Positions 1 to 11,538 of a stretch of DNA of 64,000 bases are shown here, one piece after another. This stretch comes from Ephemerocybe angulata. Taxonomy: Eukaryota > Basidiomycota > Agaricomycetes > Agaricales > Psathyrellaceae. The DNA is taken from contig JAACJK010000115.1 in the NCBI GenBank assembly GCA_013368325.1, forward strand, positions 186,001 to 250,000, in the 5' to 3' direction. A model generated the notes under the pieces. It searched no databases. It was not told the origin of the DNA and was given only the letters and a program-made list of their open reading frames with translations. How positions within the stretch are numbered: the stretch's first letter is position 1; each line of letters opens with the position of its first letter. The position numbers and the translations under genes are program-made.

Positions 1-168
1 CGCTGGGAAGGGCATCTCAGAAGAGACGCAGAAATAAGCATATGCTTCTGGGCGGAAGTTGCCGTTTAGCGCCTCTCTATCACCTTGACAAAGGAACCCA
101 CCCCGTTTCGTACGCGACGAGATCGCCGATGTGCCAACAGGCAGAGTATAGTAAGCTTTATGCTGGCT

Positions 169-1979
169 CTACACGGTGTTAATTATATGTACGCTGCTGA
201 GTTTCTCAGTACTGGCCCCATGCTCCCAACCGCAGTTTCGATTGGTGCAGATGTAAGCAAGACGACCCGACAACGCGTCGTACGAAGACGTCGTGCGCAC
301 GACATGGGCCGTTTTGGAAGTGGTATGCTGCCATCGGCGCGTCCCATCCGATGTGACAGGGGATTTCGTGGAAGTATGCAGCAAGCAGATGGCAGTCGGC
401 ATGCTCATTCTAGGGGAACTGTAGACGACAGCTGTACTCCTCCCACCCAGGCTTGACGAAATTTGCTTGACAGAGTATCGGAAGTCTCTCGGGCGCCCAT
501 CGTAAAGAGGAATGGGTGGGAAATCGGAGGGTGGACTGAATTTTGAGACGAGCGCCAGGGGATTCTGGCCCCAATAGGCTAACGAGAAGTTGAGCGCATA
601 GCGGTGGACCAGAATCTGGGGAGTCGCTTCGGGGTCATGGCTGTCTGGTATGTAGACCAGGTCGAACTCGATGGAAGGCGCCGGACGGATACAGGACGAC
701 GTTCTTTGCTCCGGGAGAACAAGATAGCTCCACAGCCTGGTGTGATCAGCTGCTGTGTAGAGATTACTAAGAGGAACCCTAAGCATGGGTTCCAAATCGT
801 TCACCGGAAGAGTCAACGGCAATACCAGCTTCTCGAAAGGTGGCGTGCACCATACCCATATCACCGATGAGGAGCATACTATCAACCGGTCGCCTGTAGC
901 AGTGAACTTAGTGACCTTAGTTAGCATTTTATGCCATCGTGATGACTCAACCGCGTACCTGGTATAGGGAGCCTCCAGGCGCGTTGTTAGCAAGGAGACT
1001 CAGGACGCAGGTCGCGATTAGGGAGCGACGAAAGTCCCAAATGAAAACACTGTCAGATATGTGGATATACACTCGGTCTCCGTCGATCCAGTGTCGCACA
1101 ACTTCGTCACTCATGATCGGTACACCGGGAGCGAATTCTGCGATCTTCCGCACTCGAGGATCCTCTGGTAAAGGACCTACTTGAAAAACCTGAAAACTAC
1201 GACACATCATGGGAGGATTATGCAATACAGCGCCTAGTAAGGACTCACGTCGCCTCTGTGTCTCGACTCCCATCCCTCGCTGTCGTAGACCGCACCACAT
1301 ATCTTAGACACTGGCCGTATATCACAGGTTCTGACACCTCGTCGTCGATCTGCCATCCAAACTCTTTTACAAGGAAGGGGTATAATCCCTGGGTCGTAAA
1401 GGGCTGCAATGGTCGCGCAGGTCCCAAGTCCCATATGCAAATAACTTTGCGGTGGATGGAATGGCCGGCTACACCAAACACATACCGTCCTCCTGGCACA
1501 AGGTACACGCGATGGAACGAGAACAGATAGTCAGAGGTACCAATGGCGGCTGAGAGATCGCAGTGGAGCACCACGTCCGTCGATGCATTTGCTTCTTGAA
1601 CTTGCGTCGCGTCAGTTGCGGAATCAGAGTGCGCAGCACCGAGACATCTCTCCTTCCACCTCCAAGGCTGAAGTGCGCTGCGGCGGAGATCCTGGAGATC
1701 CATAGATTCCATCGGGTAGTATGAGGGCTCGAAGATACCGTTAACTTGACATATCTTCTTGAGGGCTGCTTCCCAGACTTGTCGAATAGAACAGACCGCT
1801 CGGAGCGCCTTGCAAGTCTAATGCGCAAATCGGGAGGCGATTAGTATGATGCAGGAATCATCGGTATCTCACATACATACCTGACTCAGATGAGTTATCT
1901 CATGTGGTTCTAGCTCAGAAAGGATCTCGAGATGAAGCTCGACGGGGAGCTCGAGAAAATGAAAGTTCGCGGATGGCAT
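169..1979 (-). CDS. F-box protein with beta-propeller-like C-terminal part (family 1, copy 1, diverged)
   Basis: Family 1 proteins are expected to bind Skp1 through the N-terminal F-box and to present a substrate-binding C-terminal part in an SCF ubiquitin ligase; this is inferred from the F-box. The ATG at 1979 opens an F-box with LELPVELHLEILSELEP. Intron 1 (1880-1818) follows the LSQ codons, as in all copies. Exon 2 has VWEAALKK, IFEPSYYP, a PW pair, VPGGRYVFGVAG and VICIWDLG, which resembles a propeller blade ending in WD. Exon 3 has FQVGPLPEDPRVRKIAEF and VFIWDF. Exon 4 runs to the stop at 169-171. No frame break is visible, but the usual terminal SYCPxTGRxAYIP is changed to YDALSGRLAYI, so this is one of the two most diverged copies. 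The splice sites after exon 1 are read by eye. Confidence 0.75.
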
Positions 1980-2324
1980 GATGGTGGTCGGAAGCGAAGG
2001 CGACTTGATCCAGCGTAGCGTTCGAACTGATGGACTAAATGAGACTTACACGTGATTCCAACGCCATGTGGGATGGAATTAAGCGCTGAAGCCACCGTGA
2101 CGACTTGCAAGCTGTGGAGCACATCGCCCAAAAAGCGCTCACTGAGCAAAAGCCTTTAAGCCGGAACATAGTATGTACAGGATTATCGAATGCCCTCTTC
2201 TCCCGTCGAGGATTCTGGATGCTATGGTATCTTTCCGACTCCAAAATTTATTCCAAGATACCGTGACGGAGGCTCGCGGCACGCCAGCGTGCAGCCCTCA
2301 CCAGCGTACTAGGATGAAGGATCT

Positions 2325-4114
2325 CTACCTCAGCACCCTTAGTATATAACTTTGCAACAAACCAGAACCCCAGGGCGCCGGTAAGAGCATGTGTAGGAAG
2401 ATACTCAAACTCAATCCCAATACCACCCGCAACGCGAACGAAACGTTCCTGTCGCTGACAACCTGTCGAATCCAGGGGTGTGTGCGGGCGTAAGGCTGCC
2501 TCTGGGGCTGAGCAACCGGCTGGAAAAACATCGCCTCAAACTCAGCCCGCGCCCACGCTTCTTCTTGCTCCCTCGCACGGCGGTCCTCGTATCGCTGTGC
2601 CTCCATCTGCGCGTTATGTTCCTGTCTTTCCTCCCACTGAGCCTGCGCCCGCGCTTGCTCTCGCTCCCTCGCGGGGCGCTCGGCCTCTCCTCGCTGTGCC
2701 TCCAGCTCCGCTTGCTCTCGCTCTCTCACACGGTGCTCGGCTCGCTGTGCCTCCACCTGCGGTTCACGTTCCCGTCCCTCCTCCACCAACCGAGCCCGCA
2801 CCCGCGCTTGCTCTCGCTGCCTCACAGTTCGGAGGTCAACCCCGGCTCGCTCTGCCTCCATTTGCGCGTCATGCTCCAGTCTCTCATCGAGCCTTCCATG
2901 CGCAGTTACGAGGGCATTGTTATAACCCCGCATCTCAAAGCGCCGAGTATCAACCCAATGGGCGAGCCAGGGTTTACGTAGAGTGGACTCGTATCGATTT
3001 CGAGCATTGTATTGCTGGCGGCGGGCTTCCTGGAGATCGCGTTCAAGCTGTTCGATTGGCACCAGGTGTACGGGGGGAAGGTTCTCCGGTGGGATGTAGG
3101 GGCGAGGGGTAAGAGTTGGACCGCGGTTTGGTTGGATACGTAACGCAGGGGTTGGGGGCGCATTGGAGGGCCCGGGAATCGGTGCCTGTGCTGTCTCCGC
3201 CCTGACACGGGCTGCTTCAACTTCTTGGGCATGCTGTTCATCGAGGGGCTGGGCATCATATAAGCGGCATTTTGCACCATCGCGCGAAGGCCCAGCACCA
3301 TCGTTACTCTATAAGAAAAGATCAGGCTTCGGAAAATGCTGAAGGTCTGGGAGATTAAGGATGGTGCTTACAAAATGGTCGTATGCAAATACAATTTGCC
3401 GACATATGTAGCAAAACGTGGCTTTACATGTCTCCTTTGTGCACGTCATCTTATTACACTTGAAGAACGAGTGAGGTGAGCATTAGCAGTGTTGTTTCGA
3501 ATAGTAGACGAACCCCTTGAATCTTGATATAGGCTATGAGGAAGTTCCATAAGCAAGCTGCAAAGTCGAGGGAGCGTGACATACATACACGTTTTACAAG
3601 CGGGGCAGAGCCTGATCAACGCAGCCGTCATGGCCTCTTCGACGTTAGTTCGCCGGTCTTGACAAGGCGCCTTTCCATGGTTCCTTTCTCTGCATCGCCT
3701 ACAGCTTACAATCCCGCAGCCTCCATCGTGGTTTTGGCATCGAAACAAAGGATCGGCGTCGACTGAGGCCTCCATGATGCAAGCGTAGTTGCAGAATGGA
3801 CACTCTGCCAGGTCATCGATGTTGGCTGCCCTCAAGGCTTCCTGTTGAGCTAGGGCTTCGTAGCGCCGAACGATGTCGGGAGGTAGGAAGTTCGCCAGGG
3901 CACGTGGGTCAAAGGGGACGGAGCAGCCAGTGGTCACGTCGATGCATGATATCTTGGTTGCAGATTTGTCGAGCTGGGTCGTGGTATGCGCAGCAAGGCA
4001 GGTAACACACAGAGGGTGAGCGGCTGGACATCGAATAATGCGATCCGTTGGGGTGGAGTCGAAGCAACACCCGCATTCAATCTCGCCGGGATATTGTCGT
4101 GCATTGGTGGCCAT
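2325..4114 (-). CDS. RBR-type (RING-IBR-RING2) E3 ubiquitin ligase with coiled coil and C-terminal membrane segment
   Basis: RBR ligases take ubiquitin from E2 onto a RING2 cysteine and then transfer it to the substrate. Four exons join in frame: 4114-3589, 3533-3514, 3458-3372 and 3308-2325, giving 538 residues; the introns are 55, 55 and 63 bases. RING1 starts at about residue 13 (ECGCCFDSTPTDRIIRCP, HPLCVTCL). The IBR has CPFCNYACIM, FRCQNHDGGCG and CRRCRERNHGKAPC. RING2 forms only after splicing: CPACKTSYIKIQGCNKMTC, followed by CKATFCYICRQ, which is the canonical spacing. The second exon is a 20-base micro-exon that restores this spacing. After a proline-rich linker there is a long Arg/Glu/Gln-rich coiled coil with AREREQAR-type repeats. 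A hydrophobic segment near the C-terminus (VVLGLSLSIFLHMLLP) suggests tail anchoring. An in-frame extension up to 4246 exists but is not RBR-like, so the ATG at 4114 is preferred. Confidence 0.85.
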
Positions 4115-6164
4115 TTTTTGAAGCAGAGCGATGCAAGTTGTACTTGTGACTGACGGAGAAGAACTGAAGAAGGCGAGTGTGCCGTGCTGTAGGCGAAAAA
4201 AGCGTCGATGGCAGGGTGATATAAGTCGAACTATGTAAGGCCGCACTCAATAGATCAATGGAAGGAAACAAAGAAGAAACAAAGAGCTTACTTTCTTCAC
4301 TGAGAACAAAGGGAACCGTTGTACCGTCCCATATTCCCAATAACGGGTGCCTCGATGTGCGGAGTTCTCCGTACTAAGGCCTTCACAAGAAGAATAAGAA
4401 TACGAATAGGGGTAACCCGTAACGAGGGTGATGCTGCATGATTGTCAGTGGCCTTCCCGACCTTTTGTTCATTGCTGAGGAAAGGTCATTGCTATCAGTG
4501 TGACAGATCAGTCAACGCGCCACTGAAGGAGCTTCAATGATAACGTGGATGTGATAGGAAGAGCAAAGGAAGGGAAGTATGAATACGTCAGGAAGGAAAG
4601 GGAACTGGGCCGATCATCGCCAACACACCGTTTGTTTGGCAAAACGCTCTGAAGTCGCCAACTGCCGCGGCAAGATGCGGCACGCAACGGCGGGGAGCAC
4701 CTTCATACTCAGTCTCTACTCTAGCAAGCAGGATTAAAGCTACCATAGTCGAATCACTGGACTCTAAGCCATTTCAAGATGCCAACCTCAGCTTTTCGCG
4801 TCGGACTGATGGAAATCCTTCCGGAAGAGATAAATTTCCGGACCCCTTGAGCCTAAGCGCCCGCAGACCCGGCGAAGTACGACGATACGAGCCATTTAAT
4901 ATATCGGAAGGCATTTTAAGTCAAAGTCGTCCGAGATAGGGATTATCGTATACCTGAGCTGTTAGGAGAAACTCGTCTCATGCGCCTTGACAGTAAAATT
5001 CAGAATGATGAAGCACGTCACAGGGAACCGTCACCTCAGAGCTCATTATTATCATGGCCCTTCCTAGATGTACAGTAACAGCCTTCTCCTAAAGGTTCTG
5101 GCTCAGATAGATTGTGGTCGCACGCGGTTAAGCGTGAAACCATGCTGAACCACGGGCGCCTAAGGTTCATCATTCCCTTGAATCCCTCCCGTAATAGAAT
5201 TCGAACGTATGCAGGATATAATTAAAGTACTCGACTGGGGCTCTCTTCGATGCTTGAGCCTCTCGCTTCACTCTAGAGGGACCTGATAGGGAATAGGAAC
5301 ACACCACTGGCAACCAATTTCCTAGATCACACCATTTGCTGTTCATTCGCTCGGTTTATTCCCATTTTGTTCTATTCCCTCAATTCGGACATCCCAAAGC
5401 TTCTCTCTGTTGGACCATAATAGATTAAGCCCCCTGCGCAGGCGCTAAGGTCGTACGAGTCCTCACTCAATACTGTGATCGCAGTGGGCGCTTGAGCTGC
5501 GTACACATTGGGCCAAGGTTAATTAGCGTCCGCAGCCTCCATTCAGCCCCCTAATGCGGAGCGAGAGCCTTGTGGGATCCTTTCAGGTGCCGCAGCTCTC
5601 CTGTTGACAACGGTAATTGCTACTGCGCACAGCACACAAGAAAACCCGATGCCATCCACAACTTCTCCAAACTTGCATCTGAATGGATTGAAATAAGTCT
5701 CAATTTGCGTCAGCCTGGTACTATGAAGCAGTATGAAAACGAGTAATGCCTAAACCTGTCGCGAGTCGCGACCAGGGTATTACCTTGGTATTACCCAGGG
5801 CGAAGCTGTCCAAACGCCCGGCAGCGGCCTGTAGCGGCCGGAGGGAAACCAGGTGTCTTAACGGGGATTTCGCATCACGGAGGTTTGATCCCCCACTTTG
5901 ACTCGAGTTGCGTTTCCGTATCAGAAGGCGTATGCGACGCTGTGCACCTTGTATAAAGGCTACCATGTTCGCGATAATGCCCTTCCCTCTACACCCCCGT
6001 CGCCATCCCCTCTCACTCTTGACGCGATCCATCGTCGGCTTCATCGTCGACGACACCAAGCATTCACTATTCAACCCCGAGCTACCACGTACAGGTGAGA
6101 GTGCTTGCGGAGGGCGATGGCTGGACGAGCCGCTGACCGTGGCGCGACGCTGTATAGATACACC
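4115..6164. other. Intergenic stretch without a recognised gene
   Basis: About 2 kb. Short open frames occur on both strands (5721-6404 minus, 5908-6198 plus) but none shows a family motif. A short ACGGGCGCCTAA block near 5153 recurs near 34854 and 38160, so part of this stretch may be old repeat. The last 200 bases could hold a 5' exon or leader of the DUF6699 gene at 6165: an ATG at 5966 is followed by a GTGAGA donor at about 6097 and a TATAG acceptor at about 6156. Confidence 0.4.
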
Positions 6165-6884
6165 ATGCACTACTCGCCAACGTCGACCACCTACGTGACA
6201 TCCGCGCCCCCAGGCAGCCAGTATCACACCTTGCACCTTGTAGCACGCGGTCCGTCGTCCCCGTCGTCTGTACCTCTCAGTCCGATTGGGGCCCCCTTGT
6301 ACGGCTTCCACAACATGCCTCAACCCCAGGCATCGTCCCATGCTGGTTCTCATGGTTGGGAGAATCAGCAACCACCACGATTGAACCACGCAATGTCCCC
6401 CCACGCTACTGTCCCCCTCCCCAGCCTCACCAATGGGCGTATGGAGGTCAACCCGGTGTTGGAGTATGCCCCCACGCCGATGGTTGACTGGGACCTTACC
6501 AGCCCCTCGTCGTTCGCGACTTTTGATGCTAGACGTCGATCAGCGAGGGGCCGCTCTCTGGAGGAGCCAGCCACATACCCCTGCGCCTCCGTGACCATTC
6601 GCACTCCCTTCTCCTCGAGACCGATCGTCCTTCAGCAGTTTGGAGCTACGATTACCGTTCGAGACGTGCTAACCGGCGTCCACGAGCACCTTCGCCAGTG
6701 CGCCTACGAAGCCGTCAGCCCCAGACCCAGGACGAGCTTGCTGGAACCCCAAGCACAGTTCGGCATGGTGTCGGAAGCTCAGATTCAACATGCGTTGCGT
6801 CAGCTTCTCGGGCGAAAGTCTCGCTGGGCAGGACTTTCCCCCAGCCGAACCGAGCCAGATGTATGGCACCTTCATGTCAGATGA
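6165..6884 (+). CDS. DUF6699-type protein, single exon
   Basis: A 239-residue protein starting at CACCATG (6165). The N-terminal 90 residues are Pro/Ser/Tyr-rich and low in complexity. The C-terminal half matches the DUF6699 layout common in basidiomycetes: VLEYAPTPMVDWDLTSP, then a short loop, YPCASVTIRTPF, then TITVRDVLTGVHEHLRQ, and a final strand SRTEPDVWHLHVR. DUF6699 proteins have no established biochemical role; the domain follows a proline-rich leader in most of them, as here. No membrane segment or signal peptide is visible. A longer model with an upstream exon starting near 5966 is possible. It sits divergent to no obvious partner, but a second DUF6699 gene lies 1.1 kb downstream on the other strand, tail to tail. 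Confidence 0.7.
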   Translation: MHYSPTSTTYVTSAPPGSQYHTLHLVARGPSSPSSVPLSPIGAPLYGFHNMPQPQASSHAGSHGWENQQPPRLNHAMSPHATVPLPSLTNGRMEVNPVLEYAPTPMVDWDLTSPSSFATFDARRRSARGRSLEEPATYPCASVTIRTPFSSRPIVLQQFGATITVRDVLTGVHEHLRQCAYEAVSPRPRTSLLEPQAQFGMVSEAQIQHALRQLLGRKSRWAGLSPSRTEPDVWHLHVR

Positions 6885-8016
6885 AGCGACATTCAGGCAC
6901 CATTGCAACTGACGTGCTCACCATCTCTCACGACCAGCCCAGAGCGGCTCGACGCGTGCAGAATAACCCATAAACTATCGAAGGAAACCCTTCCCCCCGA
7001 GGACCGCGCCTCCTCAACCCCGTGGCTAGCTAGCTATCTCTGCTAGCTCGGAGCATTGATCATCTACCGCAGGATACTGCTTAGAACAATCCAATCGAAG
7101 AACAGCCCCGTAACGAACACTCGGACAACTCGAATTACCAACGGCCTCCCCGAATTCCTAGTTCTCCCTGTTCACCATTATTTATGGTGGCATGAGTCTG
7201 CACTATCCCAGGACAGTGTACCCCATCTTCATACGGCTATGGCGTCTGCACCATGTACATTATATACCACTTCCTCGCTCTCGTCAAAAGACGAAGCGTC
7301 GAAATCAAATCTACCCCTTTTCAAACAATCTTATCTTATCTAAACCACCAAAACCGATCTTATCTCTAAACATACCGAATTCACCCCTGATTCCAGCCCT
7401 CTCCAAGCCCTGTCACTGCCTTCCCTTTGTCGACTGGCCTTGTATCATCCACCACTGCTCAAGCCCGGCGAGAATCCGCTTCAAGTTCCCCGGTAGCAAG
7501 GGCCACATGGAAAGTCTTAAGCGCGCCGGATGCATTGGAAAGCCCACGTCGAGAAACGTGGCGAAAAGTGGCCTTGTACCATCGAAGGTCACGAAGAGTC
7601 AATTCGACGCTCAACACCGCCGGGTCCGCTCGATTCTCCCATTTGTGAACGTTAGAAGCTTCGAAAGGAATGTCTGGGGAAGGATGGCCGAAATGGCTTA
7701 ATCTGTACTCGGATTTGATGCATTGCTTCCCATCTGGGACATTCGTATCCGACATACCCAGATCTGGTCGAACTATTTGGACTCGACCGTTTATCGCTCC
7801 AAGGAAAGTAGGAGACAAAAGGTACCCACTCTTTTGAGTACGGTATACAGCACCATGAACGATGGCAGGTCGGTATGTTTTCCATATCCGCCCAATCTCG
7901 CGTATATCACTCAGGGTCGAAAAGCAGTTAAATTGCGGTTAAGGAGAAGCGAGATAAAGATACGGGTGCGGGGAGAATTATTAAAGTATCAAGAGTCCAC
8001 ATAAAAGTACATGGTG
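6885..8016. other. Intergenic stretch between two DUF6699 genes
   Basis: About 1.1 kb. Open frames on both strands between 7192 and 7885 (for example 7459-7818 minus) encode no motif I recognise and have no clear start context or splice structure. An eight-base GCTAGCTA run occurs near 7025. This may be 3' untranslated sequence of both flanking genes plus a decayed fragment, but no function can be assigned. Confidence 0.3.
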
Positions 8017-9101
8017 TTACACTCGTACAGATAGGAGTAGTCCATCGACTCCTACACCACCTCCCCCCGGATAAAGCCTCAAACCTGCGAATTGGGTACC
8101 TGAGAAAGCGGACAATAGGTCAATCCTTAACGGACCTCGATGCTTCTCGTAATGAGCCGCGTAGGAGTTGGGAGATTTCGCTATCCGCTCCTTGTAGGCG
8201 CCCAAAACCCCGACCCACTCTGCAGCCGTGTAAACCTGATATTGGGCGAGCGGCATCTGGAAGTAGTCGAAGATCGAGTTCATTACATCCTCGACCGTAA
8301 CAGGGCCACCATCAACCCGTGTGACTCGTATCGGGCCCCAAAGGCAGAAGTAGTCGTACAGGCCTTGCTGACCCGAATGGATGAGGAGGGCGGATCTCTG
8401 AGGTCTGACTGCGGTGCTGTCGAATCCCGGAGCGATATACTCGCCTCGCAGTCGGCACCTGCTAGCCATGGAAGGCATCTGAGCAATATCCCATTTAAGA
8501 TGAGGATAGTGGGACGTGGAGTTATAGAGCTGCGAGCTGATCCGTTTGATCTTCCCTTCCGGACTGGGAAGAATGGCGTAGTGAAGCGAGGGTAGAGAAC
8601 GGGTTATGGAGTATGGTGTGGGGTTCAGATAGGAGTAATAAGGTTGAGTTATTGGCGGAGCATACGGTGTCGCCGGGTCTATGAGTGCATCTCAAATCTC
8701 CGAAACGAACCGCGAAGTAAACTACGGCACTCACAGGATGGGAGAGGGTTGTACCAATTAGCAAACGCGGCTATGTTCGGTTGTGATCGTCTTCGTCCCA
8801 GAGATGTGGAAGTCTTCGGGAGATCATTGGCAGAGATATATCGTGGTGTAAAGGTGGGATAACCTAAGTAGGGGAATCAGATCTCAGGTAGATGGGAAAG
8901 ACCGAACGTATGCCAGAACTTACCAGAGCCGTAGTATCCGTATGGGAGGCACATCTCGCGACGGTCCTCCAGTAAATCTAGCTCCCGTGTTTGAGTCTGG
9001 CTGCGGCGTAGCTTGCGTCTCTTTCGATTACGCTCTCGATAGGACCGAATGCAAGGAAAGTCGATGAAGGGAAATGGGATCATGAGTGGCGTCTTTGCCA
9101 T
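8017..9101 (-). CDS. DUF6699-type protein, two exons
   Basis: Exon 1 (9101-8924) starts at ATGGCAAAG and codes for a basic leader with RSYRERNRKRRKLRRSQ, which could be a nuclear localisation signal. Donor GTAAGT at 8923 and acceptor GAG at 8691 join GGCTCTG to ATGCACTC in frame, giving 283 residues; the 233-base intron is long for this window, so a missed small exon is possible. Exon 2 has a Pro/Tyr-rich stretch (PYAPPITQPYYSYLNP), then the DUF6699 core: HYPHLKWDIAQMPSM, VTVEDVMNSIFDYFQMPL and a C-terminal GLRLYPGGGG strand. The frame before the acceptor contains a stop, which supports splicing. The function of DUF6699 is unknown. It is the minus-strand partner of the plus-strand DUF6699 gene at 6165, and the two cores are clearly diverged, so this is not a recent duplicate. 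Confidence 0.65.
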
Positions 9102-9560
9102 GCCACTCAACCGAATCCCTTATATACTCCTCTGGCTACCCTTTTGATGCGAAGCACCAGAACGGAAGAGTGGCCACAAGGAATGGGATAGGTGTGCAGT
9201 AGATGCATGCCACTTTGAGAAGTCCTTCAAAAATGGGCAAATCTGAGCGTATCTTGAAGAAGGATTCTCAGATGCGGAAGCCCCGTGTCACTATAGGAGT
9301 CCGTGAGGTGCTTCTTTCGGATTTGATCTTGCCCTATATTCATGTTCATATCCCAACACCTTGAGCTACAGACGTTTTGATTTCGCACTTAGGCGCCAGG
9401 CTGATGGTAGTCGCAGAAGGCGGCAGAAGTTAGTTGGGCGCTTAATGACTCCTATGTCCCTTTGGGGGAAGACTTTCTCACACCCTCGGCGTCTTCAGGC
9501 CTTTGATGCCAGTGGCACGCGTCAGACCACGACTCTTGAACTCTAACCCCGACTACCATC
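9102..9560. other. Divergent intergenic region between a DUF6699 gene and F-box copy 2
   Basis: About 460 bases separate two divergently transcribed starts (9101 minus, 9561 plus) and so must hold both promoters. A TATATACTCC stretch at about 9120 lies 20 bases upstream of the minus gene. No motif is assigned with confidence. Confidence 0.3.
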
Positions 9561-11285
9561 ATGGTTGTTACACGCGGCTTGGTGGCTCTTCCCCTGGAAC
9601 TGCATTTCAAGCTCTTCGAAGACGTCGAACCCCAAGACTTGTTATCTCTCAGTCAAGTCAGTATTCAATACATCCAGCGCAAACAAATTGACAGGTGCAC
9701 TCGAAAGTGATTACGGAATTGACCACACCTTTCGTAGACATGCCATGTTTTTCGCTGTATCGCCTCCAGGAGGCACTTATGGGAGAATGCACTTGTACAG
9801 GCCTGCCGAAAGAATCAGATCTTCGAACCGTCGTTCCACCCCATCGAATCGATCCCTCTGCGCGACGTCCAACGGCTTGCGCTACATCCGTGGCGGTGGC
9901 ACAACCGGCAAGGGGCGCGTCTAGTCGTACCCAGTGACAATACGCGGACGAGTTCTTTGACTCTCGAGCCACACCCTGGAGCCTTGCTTCGACGTGCTTC
10001 TGAAACTGGCGAACCCTTCTTTTCGCCGTTTCTCATCCCAGGAGGTCGCTACCTCATCGCAGCCCAGAGATCCGCCATCGGTATATGGGACTTGGGATAC
10101 CCGGGGAGGCCACTCGGGCACATAAGCTCAGTACCCGGAGCCATAAGGAAAACCGAAATCACTCTAAGTATTTCCGAACTATCGCAGCCCACGCCTTTTG
10201 GGTCGAAGCTGAGATTTGTAGCCAAGCTACAAGGATTGCACGAGTATAAATTTTGGTAAGCCACTTAAAAGTCACGATAACTCAAATGGTTCGAACTGAA
10301 CCGCTTCTAGTCTACAGGTATATGAGGTCGGATCACTACCGGGAGACCCTCAATTTCGCCTGATCGACTGCTTGGACTTCGGCGTTGCAGACATCGAAAC
10401 GTTTTGGCTGGACGGTAATCGTGTTTATTTTACTATGGCTGATGCGATAGGCGCCTGGGACTACATCCACTCTAGGTTCTCTTTCTGGAAAAGAAAACCG
10501 AGTGACGATCAAGTACATGTGCGTGCTTTCCTCGAGTATCCCGCACTCATTCTGATTACGCCGCTTCCGGATAGGTCACCTCGATGGGAAACTACATTGT
10601 CGTGTTGGCAGAGAGATTTGTCACTGTCTCTCAACTTCCTGCTCTGAGGGACCTAGACGCGCCGTCTCGCTTTCCTCAGATCATAGCGCAGAAGGAAATC
10701 GACGATCAGCCTAGACTGCTCTGCCATTCTCAGTACCGGAACCAGAAACCTTCTTTGGACGATAGAGATACACGCATTGTTCTGCCGTCTCGGTGGTATG
10801 AACAGGAGCAAGATACAGCTATGTTCGACGTAATTCAACACAAGAGCAGAAAGTTTGCGAAAGATGCAATCGTGATAGAGAGGTACAAACTCGATTTCAG
10901 GGACCCGAAATCCGGTATCATCGAAATACAGTCAGAGGTAAAGATACCCCCTCCCTTCAAGACAACGAACGATTCAGGCGGGAGGCCATCCCTCAATTAT
11001 CACACCTTCCGGCCGACGTCCATTTTCTCTGAATATGCTTCGCTCGTTGTCGAGTATAACCCTCCAGACGGGTGGCCCCATGGCACGTGTGTATACCTCC
11101 TACACAGACCCTTTTCATTGGACTCCAACGTCGACGAGTGGGACGTGCGATGGGTAGATGAACGGAGGTCGTGTATAATGGAATTATCTAATGATACCAC
11201 ACAGTACTGTCCATTCTCGGGAAGGATAGTGCACGTATGTCCGAGGACTGGCGTCCTAGTCTACCATTCACCAATCCACTTGTAA
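9561..11285 (+). CDS. F-box protein, family 1, copy 2 (diverged)
   Basis: The ATG at 9561 is in the context CATCATGG, as at other copies. F-box: LVALPLELHFKLFEDVEP followed by LLSLSQV. Exon 2 (from about 9737) reads TCHVFRCIASRRHLWENA, then IFEPSFHPIESIPLRDVQ, HPWRW, IPGGRYLIAAQ and IGIWDLGYPG. Exon 3 carries YEVGSLPGDPQFRLIDCL and FWLDGNRVYFTMADAIGAWDY. Exon 4 begins with GNYIVVLAERF and ends at TAA 11283-11285 after YCPFSGRIVHVCPRTGV, the equivalent of the SYCPxTGR motif. All four exons stay open, so the gene looks functional. With copy 1 it is the most divergent member: the PLKPLE segment after exon 4's start is replaced by QLPALRDLD, and GGRYVLG has become GGRYLIA. Intron positions are the same as elsewhere in the family. 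Confidence 0.75.
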
Positions 11286-11538
11286 CGTCCGATCCGCACC
11301 CATATGCATCATAGAGAATGGAATGTAGTTATCCACCAGACTTCAACACTACTTATCAGTGACTACGGTTCGGCGCCAACCTCTTCCGCTCCGTCAGGCA
11401 TGTTCCACTTGGATGGTGAACCCTCGTCGTTTTAACTCAGGGACTGCGACCTTCAACGCCCATTCCAGGGATCAACCTCACCTTCGGGATGATCGTGGGT
11501 CCGGCACATGTCTGAGATCCTCTCTCCTCCAAACCACC

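Noticed and set aside
2480..3112. 210-residue plus-strand frame
   Set aside because: Antisense of the Arg/Glu/Gln repeats in the RBR ligase exon. Its composition mirrors the repeats and it has no motif.
7192..7885. Gene between the two DUF6699 genes
   Set aside because: Several overlapping frames on both strands but no motif, start context or splice pattern that singles out one.
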